Origin: Pestalotiopsis fici W106-1
Lineage: Eukaryota > Ascomycota > Sordariomycetes > Amphisphaeriales > Sporocadaceae
Assembly (NCBI RefSeq): GCF_000516985.1
Contig: NW_006917094.1
Span: 992,001-1,056,000, forward strand
DNA: 64,000 nt
Direction: 5' to 3'
Shown here one piece after another: positions 1 through 11,008 of the stretch (the stretch's first letter is position 1; every line of letters begins with the position of its first letter). The notes beneath the pieces were generated by a model. That model searched no databases. It was not told the origin of the DNA and worked only from the letters and a program-made list of their open reading frames with translations. A program made the translations under genes and the position numbers.

Positions 1-714
1 TACCAGGTTAAAGAAGCCCTCATGGAGCCGCGAGTGTGGCTCTTGGCCATCCAGCAGCTGTGCATTGGCATTACGAACGGGGGCATCAGCAACTTCACGA
101 GCTCACTGCTGCTGGGATTCGGTTTCAGCAGCTCAAAGTCCCTGCTGTACCAACTGCCGAATGGCGCCTTCCAGCTCGTCTGCACCATCGCCGCCGGCGT
201 CGTCACATCCTCGATTCCTAACAGCATCGTGATCACCATTGCTATTTGCCAAATTCCAACCCTCGCTGGCGTTGTCGGCATCAGGCTCATTCCCCTAGAG
301 CACCAGGTACCGCTCGCTGCCTGCTGCTGGCTCTTTGGATGCATGGGCGGCGCTATTATCCTCAACTGGGCCATCGTCGCCTCCAACTTTGCCGGGCACA
401 CCAAGAGAATGACAGTCAACGGCCTCAATTTCGTTTTCTACTACGGTGGTAACATCATCGGCCCGTTCCTGTTCATCTCGAAAGAATCACCCAAATACCC
501 AACCGCTGTCTCAGCCATGGCGTCCCTCTTTTCAATCTCGATTGCCAGCTCTCTGTTGATGGGCTTGCTGATGGCGCTGGAGAACAGGAAGCGCGACAAG
601 GCGGCCCGCGCGGCCCAGCAGGATGCGGACGCCATGAATGAGCCTGATTCTGGGTATGATGGGTTTACTGACCACACGGATAAAGAGATGGCAGAGTTCC
701 GTTACAAGTGGTAA
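1..714 (+). CDS. MFS permease, Dal5/allantoate-permease family, 3' part only
   Basis: The gene is cut by the left window edge; the frame is open from base 1 and an in-frame Met occurs at 22, but this is internal. The visible ~237 residues correspond to the C-terminal half of a 12-helix anion:cation symporter of the Dal5 type: GGISNFTSS (a loop also seen as NGGISNFFSQ in the second permease at 43.9 kb), then six hydrophobic helices, the GHTKRMTVNG loop and NIIGPFLF, followed by a charged cytoplasmic tail ending EFRYKW. Members import small organic anions such as allantoate, nicotinate or pantothenate across the plasma membrane; the substrate cannot be told here. No intron is visible in this part. 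Confidence is high for the family and low for the substrate. Confidence 0.88.
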   Translation, partial: YQVKEALMEPRVWLLAIQQLCIGITNGGISNFTSSLLLGFGFSSSKSLLYQLPNGAFQLVCTIAAGVVTSSIPNSIVITIAICQIPTLAGVVGIRLIPLEHQVPLAACCWLFGCMGGAIILNWAIVASNFAGHTKRMTVNGLNFVFYYGGNIIGPFLFISKESPKYPTAVSAMASLFSISIASSLLMGLLMALENRKRDKAARAAQQDADAMNEPDSGYDGFTDHTDKEMAEFRYKW

Positions 715-1439
715 TGCTGAGACCATAATGTCTTGAGAAATTGGGCTGAACTCCATAATTTGTGGCTCATCTGATTCATTTGGCGGAGCTCCAAGGAAAT
801 AGATCCCCACCCAAGTCCAGACCCAGCAGTAGCATGACACTGCAACCCATAAAAGTGACTATGCCAAGAAGTGTGCAACAAATGCTGATTACGCCGACTC
901 TACGAGCTATCAATCGGACCAAATCTTCAGCTTGCGGTATGATTCGTGCCACTTAGAATGCAAAATTTCCAGTGAATCGTTTGGCTGGCAGTGATTTATC
1001 CGAGGTCTGTAATAGTAAAAGGCGCTTTTAGGATCCGATACTACGAAGATGCCCAGTTGGCAGGAAAACAAACATGTTGGCGCGCTCAAGAAGACACTCC
1101 GTGGGGCTGACTCCAAGGCATGCATCAGCCCCGAACCCTGCCCTCAGTTGGGCTCTCAACAGCCTATAACCGCTCAGCCGAGTTTTAGCTTTTATGCCCC
1201 GATTATTGAAATGGAAGGAATTTAAAAGCTTGATCCTAATTATTATGCTTAATTTGTGGATCTCACGCGGTCTACCGCGAACGGGACTCTACCAAGTATG
1301 GGAAACGATTATTTGTATTACATGGGTAAGTTATCCAAGGAACCGAATGCTATAGCTACGCGATTTGCTTAAGCGTTATAAGCCACCGCCGCGCAAAAGC
1401 CTGTTCTGGTGCAGCGCTATCGCCTCAATCTCCCCTACA
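715..1439. other. Intergenic, 3' flanks of two convergent genes
   Basis: No supported gene. The stretch carries the 3' flanks of the plus-strand permease and of the minus-strand gene that ends at 1440. Short ORFs here show no recognisable protein. Confidence 0.6.
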
Positions 1440-2465
1440 TTACTCTAAGGTTACATGGCTAGGACTTATTGCGTCCATTGTCATTGGCTGCAATAGATCG
1501 GCCACAACTTTGGGATCCGTGAGAGGCATCATACTTGCCAAGAGCGCATGTCCCTGGCCCTCCAAATCTTTCAACATTTTATTAATTAATCCAACAATCT
1601 GCCCATTGACGGGCTCCGAGTTCAAGCATGCCGCAAGATGATAGCCGTTTGTGATTTCTGGCAAGATTAGGCCCAGCGGTGGAAATGCTTTAACCAAGTC
1701 ATCAAGGATATCACTGGAAAGAGACCAGTCCTTGACTGAAGTTGCCAGAGTCGTCAACACTGCCGAAATCTTGGGCTTGGTCAGATCGACCGACACACGT
1801 GCCAGAGCCGTTGCATTCGTGACGGCGAGACTTCCAGAAGAATTGAGAGTCCCACCAAGAAGTGATACAGACCCAGAGGCTGTAAGGGAGGTATTGATGA
1901 TGATGGTTGCTGAAAACATTCCAGAGTGACCAGGCGCTTGAGCGCCCGTGTTGCTGATTGATGCATAAGAGCAGTCAAGACTCGAAATTTCCATTTTTGT
2001 CAAGGATACTTTGATGTCTCCGGGCAGAGGAACGGTGATCGGCTTTGCAGCCAGCAAATTCAAAAACTTCTCCACGTTTGACCGCAGATATGCATCAATG
2101 TACGATGCCCAACCACCAGGACCAGCGAAGAACATAAAGTTGAAGTCGACGCCAGGTGTAAGGAAATTGGCCGGTGCTAGTACACCGCCGATCTTGCCAT
2201 CGTTGCTAGACCATGATGCATCCGTCTTGTACAAGCCAGTACCGAGATTGACTGCGGCGGTTTCGCCATTGAAATTCAGAGTAAAGGCAGATTGATCCAA
2301 AGACCAGTCTGAAGTTTCGATATGCTGGGGCGAGCTCGTCGATAATGCCGGGATAGTCTGATCATCGGGTAGGTCTTTGCCCATGGCAGTTGAAGAGGTC
2401 TTCTTCACGGTGAGACTGGTGGGTAAGTCATTGGTGAAGGTGACATTAGCGTCTGTGACACCCAT
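1440..2465 (-). CDS. Hypothetical 341-aa beta-rich protein
   Basis: A single uninterrupted ORF, ATG at 2465, stop at 1440. I do not recognise the family. Residues ~1-100 are Thr/Ser/Asn-rich with alternating hydrophobics (VTFTNDLPTSLTVKK, then AFTLNFNGETAAVNLGTG), suggesting a beta sandwich. Residues ~100-330 alternate beta-like stretches with amphipathic helices and contain GPGGWASYIDAYLR and SGSVSLLGGTLNSSGSLAV. There is no signal peptide or membrane segment. A TATA-like box lies 120 bp upstream of the ATG on the same strand. The next gene upstream in the same direction is the giant Hint-domain gene, about 770 bp away. The N-terminal part faintly recalls small fungal beta-sandwich proteins, but that is only an impression. 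Low codon ambiguity and length support a real gene. Confidence 0.72.
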   Translation of the reverse strand: MGVTDANVTFTNDLPTSLTVKKTSSTAMGKDLPDDQTIPALSTSSPQHIETSDWSLDQSAFTLNFNGETAAVNLGTGLYKTDASWSSNDGKIGGVLAPANFLTPGVDFNFMFFAGPGGWASYIDAYLRSNVEKFLNLLAAKPITVPLPGDIKVSLTKMEISSLDCSYASISNTGAQAPGHSGMFSATIIINTSLTASGSVSLLGGTLNSSGSLAVTNATALARVSVDLTKPKISAVLTTLATSVKDWSLSSDILDDLVKAFPPLGLILPEITNGYHLAACLNSEPVNGQIVGLINKMLKDLEGQGHALLASMMPLTDPKVVADLLQPMTMDAISPSHVTLE

Positions 2466-2584
2466 TGTGTTTGTCGTGGAAGGTATGGCGAACTGGATCT
2501 ATAGCTGCTCTTGTGTTTAGAAGGACTTGAGTAAAAATGGAAAGCCTACACTGATCCACTGGGAAAGATAGAAGATAATGGCCG

Positions 2585-2595
2585 CCTTTTTTATA
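2585..2595 (-). promoter_or_regulatory. TATA-like box for the 341-aa gene
   Basis: On the minus strand the bases read TATAAAAAAGG, about 120 bp before the ATG at 2465. The position fits a core promoter. A similar TATA box precedes each of the two other genes of this block. Confidence 0.45.
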
Positions 2596-3232
2596 TTTAA
2601 AATTCCGCCACTCCTCGAGCGGTTGTTATCAAAAATGAACCCCAGAAATATCCCTCAACAAAAAGATCTCGGCCAAGCACCACATGCATAGATGATACGA
2701 GGTTAATTGTAGCGAGCTGAAGATATATCAAACCTTCGAGATGGTTCTCAGCTATCATTGGGCCAACTGCTGAGGATGATCAATAGCGCTAGTGTTTCTG
2801 TGGCTGGCTGAACGAGCAATGTGGTCGTTTTGTGATTATAGATGTATCATTATGTCACGCCCCGGGAGCCATTTTAATTACCTACTCAGCCAATACGAGT
2901 GAAACCCACTGCTTGGCATATGAAAGGATTGGGCGTCTGGTGTTCGAACCTTAACTGCAGGAGCAATGGGTTGCATCAGTTCATGTAAAACCAAGGTGCG
3001 CGTGACTGAGCCTCGCTTTAGCAAATGATTATATATCATAATATTCGTGCAGGCACCAGGTATAACAGAGAAAGGCGACTATAACCACTATACATGTCTT
3101 ATTGAATTCTTCATACCAAGCCTCATGACTCTGGCAACGATTACAATGCATTGAGCTTCTAAACTAGAATCTTATGTACACTAAGTTCATCTTTACAGCA
3201 AGGGACAAACATTGACACGTCATTCAGAGTTT
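2596..3232. other. Intergenic between two co-oriented minus-strand genes
   Basis: This holds the 3' flank of the Hint-domain gene and the upstream region of the 341-aa gene. No coding region, RNA gene or clear repeat is visible. A short palindromic GTTCGAAC at about 2940 lacks a cloverleaf around it and is not a tRNA. Confidence 0.5.
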
Positions 3233-6200
3233 CTACGATTTAATGACCTCAATCTCCTGGTAATTGTTGTCATCGGGAAAAACCATATCCTCGCGAATGA
3301 TGATCTGACTTGTGCCCTTGGTTCCGGCAACCTGACCCGAGATATGAAGTGCGAGACCATAACCCGGGCCTAAACGAATGATACCCTTGGCATTTGCATG
3401 ACTCTCCTGGTTTCTTATGTCAGCTGACTCGGATTTTATCCCATTAATTCGATTGTACTCACAAGTCTAATATTCCATGATGTCCCTCCTTTGCCCCGAG
3501 GGCTGGGCTGCAGAAATCCTGCAACGTCACTATTGAGTGTGACATAGACATTGCCTGGATTGTCACGTTGGACATCATTGGCGGCGACCATCTTGAAAGC
3601 GCTTTCTTGAAAGAGACTCGCCTCTGCAATATCAGAATCATCGTCACCGTTCAAGAACGTGATGGATATTGAGTGTAACTCCATTATTGAAGTCGTCTTG
3701 TTCAAGGCTTGGATAACGAATGGAACAGGTCGTCCTCCTACTCCAACATTTGAAGGTATAGAGTATTCGAGTAGGGGTCCTCGCTGGTCGTCCCAGGTGG
3801 AAATGAGAGGCTGTCCTACTTTTTCAATGAACTCCTCAAGAGGCGTCAGCGGCGGCTTTGGTGGATCCTTTTCCAACACGAATATGGACATGAATATCAT
3901 GACCACAATTCCGATAAAAGCCAGTACAGCCCCGACAATCGGCAAACTCACGACCATTAGTGAGTCTGCTGCTGCAACATTCGACCAGATGAGTGCCTCG
4001 ACGACAAGCTCACTGGCGAATATACTTGCTGTCGTGACTCCGATTTGAATGATTGTTAGAGCCTTTCCGGTATTCGTCAGATTGTCCCAGCGGTTCTTCA
4101 AATCAATGGTCATGCTGACGACAATCACGATACTGAGAACGATCGTGATGCCAGCAAACACCCTTCCAGGCAGGTTGAATTGCTTGTAGACTTGCTGAAG
4201 TTGTGGGGCCAACTCCTCTGTCATACCGACGGGGTAAATCTCCCAGACGTCGATGAGAGTGCCTTTCGGAATTTCAGTGCTTCTTGACATGGGATACTGC
4301 CCCAGCTTTCTCCCAATGGCCTCGCTGATGACATCGCCTTTACCCAGCGACTGACCTTTCTCGGCAATGAATTCGACGTATCGCGGGATTCCACTGAGAG
4401 TCTCCTCATCGATAACTTTTGCAACGGCTGCTTCAAATGCTCGATTGGACTGGGTGATTTTATATCCCTGATATATGTCCCATACTCTTTCCGTCACGTC
4501 CAGCATGAATTGTATCGTCCCGGTAACAACGATAGTCTGTCCAAACGCTTCCCCAGACCAAGCCGAGTAACCATTCGTTGCGTCGTAGAGGTATAGACCT
4601 ACAAGAATCAAGGACCAAAAGCCTTTCAGGCCTGCCATCTTTCCAGATCCTGACGGTGCAAGTCTGCCGACAGTCTTATCAAATGCTTTTGAGACCCAAG
4701 ACCAGAGGGTTGTGCCGGCACTGCGAAGTGACGGCAGGGCAAGAGCATGTATCCCGCCGCTCTCCGAGTCTGCAGAACTCCCAGAAAGCGGGCTTTTCAT
4801 GCTACTGAGCAGTTGAATAACATCAGCCTGTGCTTGAAGCAACGCGGCGGCTCTGGCCTTTGGGGAACCAGTCGAAGTCAATCCATAGTTTGATTCAGCC
4901 GTGGTAATGTCCTTGGCAAAATCAACCCTCTGCTTGTCAGAAATGGTAAAATCAGTGTTGGTCTTGTCCAAGACACAAGATACAAGTTTGGAGAAACTGG
5001 ACATGATCCATTCTTCCGTCTGTGAAGCAGCGTCTTTCGACGTATCTGCGTATGGACTTTGCAGCATCTGTGATAGACTATGAGCCCAAATCTGATGGCC
5101 CAGATCTTGTGCGTACAACCCATTTTTGCCGTCAAGGGTTGACAGAATATTGACAATTTTGTTTGTCTGATTAGTTCCTCCATCGATTGGAGTCATGACT
5201 ATCCCTCTCATGGCGTTGGGATCCGAAAGGCAAGTTACTAGCTTGTCTGACCAGTAAGTGTTGTTGTATTGGTATCGTCGGAGATTCGGAAACAGCATCA
5301 ACATTGCACTCGAAGACGCAATACTTGTGAGTTTGGAGTATTGCTGCGACATTGCCAGACAAGTTTTACCTTTGCCTGACCAAAAGTATTCTAGCTTGGC
5401 TCGTTCTTGTTTTGTGAAGTTTCTTGCCTGTTTGGGATCCGTTGGAGATTCAATGATTGTCTTTGCAATGTATGCTGGTGCAAAGATATTGGCTAGCCAT
5501 GTGCTTATATCGGAATTCAGATTGGTAGCAAGCGCCAAAGGGATGTCTCTTGGAACCTGGGGTTTTTCTTTCTTGAGCAGGTCTTTTCTCTGCTGGGCGT
5601 TCATGTGGTAAAGCATTGCTTGATAAATCAGGTCCGAAGAAGTTTGATGGAGCAACACTTCACTGTATTTGGGTAGATTCAAGATGGAATCGATACCCAA
5701 AGCTCCCATGCTAGCAAGGAGTCCTGTGACAGGTGCAGGAGCTTCCGAGAGTCCCGTGGTAGCGTATGTTTCTAGAAAGTTTGAATGAGACGATACTTTG
5801 AGTCGAGCGTCTGAAAATCGTCTAGGCTCCGTTGCACTCACTAACAGATGACGGCTTCCTAGACTCCCTCTGGCCAGGGGATCATAAGCAAAGATTGGAC
5901 CAATCACTGATCCACCTTTGAATGAAACTTGTAGCTCTTGAAAGAGTATTGGCAAGATGATATCGCTCCCTAGAGACTTTTTGAACGTGCACCCTAGAAC
6001 TTGAGCCCCTGGATCCTCGTCTGCTAGCTGAGCAAGCAGAGATGCGCCTGTCAATTGAACAACAGCTGTAGCGTCCGACTGTCCAGAGAGGTTTACTGTG
6101 CTCTTATAAAGCGAAGAAATCCTCTGATTGGGGTCGTCGAAGGCGAACTTTTCATTGATTGTATCCCGAAGCCGATCGAGAAGGGGGATCTGAATCAAAG

Positions 6201-7466
6201 GAATGTTAAGACCATCTGCACCTCCAATCTGGGTCGGCTGTAGCGTAATTCTTCCAAATGAAACAGGGTGAGAAGGCTTCTTTTTGTGCTTATCTTGCTC
6301 GCTCCAGATATCGGCATCAAGAATCATTTCTTGGACATCTGTCGAGTCCGATAGCAGTGATGTTGTCGTGGTGGCCAGCGCTTCAGTCGGCTTGACAGCG
6401 GGAGGCTTTGTGCTGACATGAACAGGATAAACGTGTTGTTTGTCGTGCATGACCAAAGGTGAGTCCTCTGGGCTCAAAAACACGGCTCCGGCTCCGGACA
6501 GCCCGTGATCAACTAGAGTAATACAGCCGTGCTCATAGCTGGAAGGACCAAGAGCTCGAGACCAAGAGATAATCTTTGTCTTGTAGTCGACATGAGAACG
6601 TGCCTCCACTTTGCCATTGACCAGTACGCTGCCTTCGAAAAGTCCTATGCTCGAAGCTATGTGCATCGGAGGGGATTGCCTAGGATCTGCAAGGTCTACG
6701 TGATAGGCTCGCACAACTTGGTCGAGTAGAATAGTCTTTACTGGATCTCGAGTGAAATGGGAATTGTGGGGGCCAGAACGCAGAGTCTGGATCTCGTGTC
6801 TTAATAGACGCGATGTGGCCGAATCTCCAAGAAGTTTGCGAATAGATTGTAATTCTTCGACGCGCTCTGATGCCTTAAGAAGATCGCGAATTGACAGTCC
6901 TGAGAGAGCTTCTGCAGTCTTTCTCATGTGGACATAATTCTGGTACCCTTCAATGAGGTAGCCATTCGCGTCCAGTGAGGTTGCTCCGGAGGTGAACCCG
7001 ACAGCAACGATACCAGACTGACAAGGCTCAGAAGAGATGCTCGTGATTGGAACTCTTTCATACAAAGACCCCGACTTCGAATACTTGTACACAACATGGC
7101 CAATCTCGAGACGACCAATCTGTTTGCTGAAACCTGAAGCCAACCGCGCCTGGTACGGGTCCACCGCACGATAGCCAGTAGTGGTGAAGAAGATGGTTCC
7201 AGAACTGAAGAACGGCTTGCCGTCATCTGTGTACATGCATGAGCGCCTATACCTGTTGCACAATAGAACTACTCACTGAATCCAAACAGAATAAGGGAAC
7301 CTCCTGGAGAGTCCTCTTCATGAGTACAGAGATATCCACGACTGGGATTAATGCCATGAATATCCCGTAGTTTCAAGTCTGGTCGTAACTTGCCGAGGGG
7401 TATGTCTCCTTCCGAGGTTGTAATCAGGGTCTCGGACGAAAGCCCTTGCCTGTTTGTTTGATCCAT
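3233..7466 (-). CDS. Giant 1375-aa membrane protein with degenerate N-terminal Hint domain
   Basis: Model: three exons on the minus strand, 7277-7466, 3463-7226 and 3233-3406, with introns of 50 and 56 bp (GTGAGT...ACACAG and GTGAGT...AACCAG); the sum is 4128 bp in frame. Residues ~8-165 form a Hint (hedgehog/intein) fold: GLSSETLITT start, FFTTTGYRAVDP in the middle, and the closing signature ANGYLI at ~150-155, followed by a helix as in fungal Hint proteins. The usual first Cys is Gly/Leu and the usual block-B His is Thr (FFSSGT), so self-processing looks lost. The middle ~750 residues are unrecognised. Hydrophobic segments lie near 933-947, 1086-1105, 1120-1143 and 1153-1181, then a PPKPP linker and a beta-rich C-terminal domain. 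No signal peptide is seen. The function is unknown. Confidence 0.8.
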
Positions 7467-7541
7467 TGCAACTATTGTGAAGTTTTGGGGAAGAAATAGA
7501 GTGGCTAACCCTTAGCAGATCGAGTAAAGGACAAGCTGACA

Positions 7542-7548
7542 CTTTATA
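7542..7548 (-). promoter_or_regulatory. TATA-like box for the Hint-domain gene
   Basis: The minus strand reads TATAAAG, about 76 bp before the ATG at 7466. The spacing fits a core promoter, but the assignment rests on sequence and position only. Confidence 0.35.
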
Positions 7549-8887
7549 GTGTACCTACGAAAGTCCCCACCGTGCCCGTAGTCCGAAGTATCACATCCAA
7601 AAATCTCAATAATGTCAGGTTTTCACAGTTGCGTTGTTTGTTCTAATGCTTCATCTAGCGCCTTGGAAGTCGCAGTCATTGTACATTTTGTTAAGACTCT
7701 CATTTCTCAGTACTATACGTACTTTGCGACGGGTTGGATAATTTTACGCGAGCGTCAAAGTCATCGAGTTCAGCCTGAGAGTTCCACTATCAGTAGACTA
7801 TAAGAGGCTGGCTGACAAGACACAAAGTGTGATGGTGCTTGGTACGAGACATGCCTGATATGTTGGGGTTGGCAGGCCTTTACGAGCTCGAATCCTCAAG
7901 CCCAATTTACGTATGTAGTCGATCTTTGTGTTGCATCACTCGGCGTGCGACTCGAGTCTTGTGATGCTTTTTTGTTGGCCACTGGTGCTTCGGCCGTATC
8001 AAGTTATCTTGAGTGCTGCACCATGACTCCCATGTGGGAGCTGCGCATGTAAACCTGGCTTACTGGGCGGTTTATTGCTTGGACGAAGTCGTGTTTGGGG
8101 CTAGCTGATATGTGGGTGTTTTCGCGATTTGAATATGGTAAAGTTTTTGGCTGCCAGACAGTGTAAGATTCAAATACGGGTTTCAATGAACAGTTTATGC
8201 CGGGCTGAAGTGTTGAATACATTTAAGCTTTCTGCGGCAAGCCGATGCAAAGGGTATTAGAGCCAGCTGAGCTGAGCCCTGTGCCTAGACACGCGCGCCT
8301 TTATTAAGCAACGGTCTATGGCTAGCTGAAGTGTTTGATACGTTTCATATTTTGGCTGCAGCATGTCGGGTGTGGTTCAAAAGCTGAGCAGCCAGATGCG
8401 TATCGTAAATCTCTAGCGCCAATCACTATACGAGCCCAAGGCGCTCTCAGCTGGCAGCCTCCGCCACGACTTCGACACCAGCGCAACAGCATCTTGGTCA
8501 CGGCGTTATTATGCTTCAGACAATAGCTGAATGCATCTGTCCATGGAAGATGTGTGGTTGCAAAGTGCCCCGGCTAAAGTTCCACGACTCCACCTTTGGC
8601 TAGGCCCTCAATAGGCGCGATGTGATGCTATACCTGAATCAGTCAATGGACGATTTGGCAGGTGTGAGATATCGGTCTTGTCATGTCGCGAATAATCTAA
8701 CGGCTACGAACATCTGGCTAGAGGACCGACAGTCACAGCTGCCGCGACTAGACAGGCGGCGCAGAATTCGTGATCAGACCCCTGATATTTGATTCCCTTG
8801 TGAGTTGAGTAAACTCTACTAGGTTTCTTCCCAGGGTGAGAGATACTGAGCGTGAAATACATTCATTCTAAGAAGCCATCAAAGCAG
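7549..8887. other. Divergent intergenic region between Hint gene and tail-collar gene
   Basis: About 1.5 kb separates the two start codons, so both promoters lie here. No gene is supported. A loosely repeated segment (gctgaagtgtt.ga.tac.ttt near 8205 and 8326) is too short and divergent to call a repeat element. Confidence 0.5.
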
Positions 8888-8896
8888 CTATAAAAG
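8888..8896 (+). promoter_or_regulatory. TATA box of the tail-collar gene
   Basis: The perfect sequence TATAAAAGG lies 112 bp upstream of the ATG at 9008, a fitting distance for a fungal TATA promoter with a short 5' leader. Confidence 0.5.
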
Positions 8897-9007
8897 GTAA
8901 GGCGATCCCGGATCACTTTGACCAAGTACTCTCGAATAGCACATGACTGTGGCATATACGACTAATGCACACCGATTCCGAATCCATTCATTTCGAAATT
9001 CCACACA

Positions 9008-10695
9008 ATGACTAATTTGGTCGAGGTCCCCGTTGGCACCATTGCGGCTTACGCTGCTGATCCAAGCAATCTCCCAAGTAATTGGGTAAGTTGAATCGTC
9101 AATACATAGCTCTTTGCACTAACGTTCATTTCCAGGTTGTTTGTGACGGCGCAAGTTTCTCCACTGCCACATACCCAGACTTGTACAAAGCAATCGGCTG
9201 TGAGTACATGTTGCCAGCTTATACAATTGGGCATTTCTCTGACAGTTGTTTCGAATCCAGACGCCAACAATTCTGCTGGCAGTGGCAGTGATGTCATGAA
9301 TATTCCCGACCTACGAGGTCGCTTTATTCGGGGTAGGTCATTGAGCTTAGTGAGGCTTATAATTGAGCTTTATTGCTGATATCAACCACAGGAGATGACA
9401 AGAAAGATTCTACATTGACTGCGGGTAACACGCACGATTGGCGAACAGGGCAGCCAAACACTGATATAAGAGTCACACTTGATTGCATAACAACTGAAAT
9501 CCATTACACTTTAAAGATCTTAGGCAACAGATACATCTCTTGGAATGACGGCGCAACTTCATTTGAAGCCAACGGCGGCGATCAAGAGTCTCGACCAGTC
9601 AACACCTATCTCTTCTACATTATCAAGATTGCCAAACCAAGCATCGACAAAGCTCCAACAACACCATACAGCGATCTACCTCTAGCATCCGTCATTCCTT
9701 TCGGAGGCGGTGACCATGGCTATCCACCAAACTTTCCATCCTACATCAGGTGTGATGGATCTAGCGCCAGTATCACGTCTTTGCCAGACTTGTACAAGGT
9801 CTTGGGCACAAAATGGTCTTCTGATCCAGCTCCTAATCCGAGCAATCTCGTCTCTCCAGATCTATCAGGCAAATTCATTCGTGGAGTCGACCCGATTGGC
9901 AAGTATGACATTGATAATGGTACTCGCAATCCAGCGCCTGATGGCTCAGGACAAGGTCTGGGTACCTGGCAAGGCTATTCAACGGCTATCCACAAGCCCT
10001 ATGTTAGAATTGAGCACTTTTCGGACCTTTCTGAGCAGTCCATTCATGTTGTGGGAGATGATGTCATTCATGATGCCAATTCCTCCAGCAATCAGAGCTG
10101 GTCTGGCGGAGACAGCGAAACACGACCAAAGAATGCAGCTGTGCATTTCTACCTGAGTTCTGTTCCTCCGGCGACATTTCGACAAGACTTCCCAGTCGGA
10201 GGAATCATTGCTATTCCAGGCAACCCAGGAAATAATCTCGATCAGGCAACCTGGGCACCATGCGATGGCAGCAAGTACAATCGCAGGGTTTATTCGGCCT
10301 TGTTCGCGGCGATTGGAACAACTTGGGGTTCACCGGGTGACGGTGACCAGTGGTTCAATGTTCCCGATCTCAATGGACAATACTTACGTGGAGCCGATCT
10401 TCACGGCAACCCAGGCGGAGACCCTGATCGAGGCAGTCGCTTTGCCAGTTTACCTGGAGGGAGTAGTTCCGGGGCTGGATCATATCAGAATTATGCTACC
10501 GGCATGCCACGCAAACCTCTAAACATCGGCATCTCTTACCCAAACGACGTTGAGATGACTAGCAAGGCGACTAGCAAAGGGACTAATCTTACTGCTGGCG
10601 AACCTAGAAAGCAGTCATTGCCGTTGACAAACTGGGGAGACAACGAGAGTGCTCCAAGAAGTGTGGTTGTCAAGTATTTTATTCGTGCGCTCTGA
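9008..10695 (+). CDS. Triple phage tail-collar-domain protein, spliced fungal gene
   Basis: Model: exons 9008-9085, 9136-9199, 9246-9332, 9392-10695; introns of 50, 46 and 59 bp all have GT-AG ends and restore a 510-aa frame. The protein consists of three tandem modules of the phage tail-collar (short tail-fibre) type. Module 1 (~8-156): NWVVCDGASF, PDLYKAIG, IPDLRGRFIRG, ending GGDQESRPVN. Module 2 (~174-333): YIRCDGS, PDLYKVLG, SPDLSGKFIRG, ending GGDSETRPKN. Module 3 (~343-510): WAPCDGS, YSALFAAIG, VPDLNGQYLRG, ending GDNESAPRS. In phages such modules form trimeric fibre tips that touch host surfaces. There is no signal peptide or membrane segment. All three introns lie in module 1. The function in a fungus is unknown; the family assignment is strong because every module repeats the same four signatures. 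Confidence 0.93.
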
Positions 10696-11008
10696 GTTGT
10701 TTGCATATCGCTTCAATGTACTTGACCTCTGAGTCATATGCCACCATCAATGATTCAAGTGGCAAACTGCAGATCAATTCCGAATAGAGTAATTTAGGAC
10801 AATGCATCTCTCGCGAAGAAGAAAGCAGTCAGCACTAGTGTACTTGAGATGTGTCGTTTCCAGGTATTTATAAGACGTTATGCTACGCTGTCAAGTTTTA
10901 CCCGAGCATTAAAGCTGCTCCATAACTTAATGGATAGACAAATAATACACATAATTCTCAACCTGGTCACCAAGGCACTGTCACCACCTTCATACCTATC
11001 TATTTACC

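Noticed and set aside
2930..2960. Palindromic GTTCGAAC resembling a tRNA T-loop
   Set aside because: The flanking bases do not pair as a T-stem and no acceptor, D or anticodon arm can be drawn.
8200..8350. Two similar ~20-bp stretches suggesting a repeat element upstream of the collar gene
   Set aside because: Similarity ends after about 20 bases and is imperfect; chance cannot be excluded.
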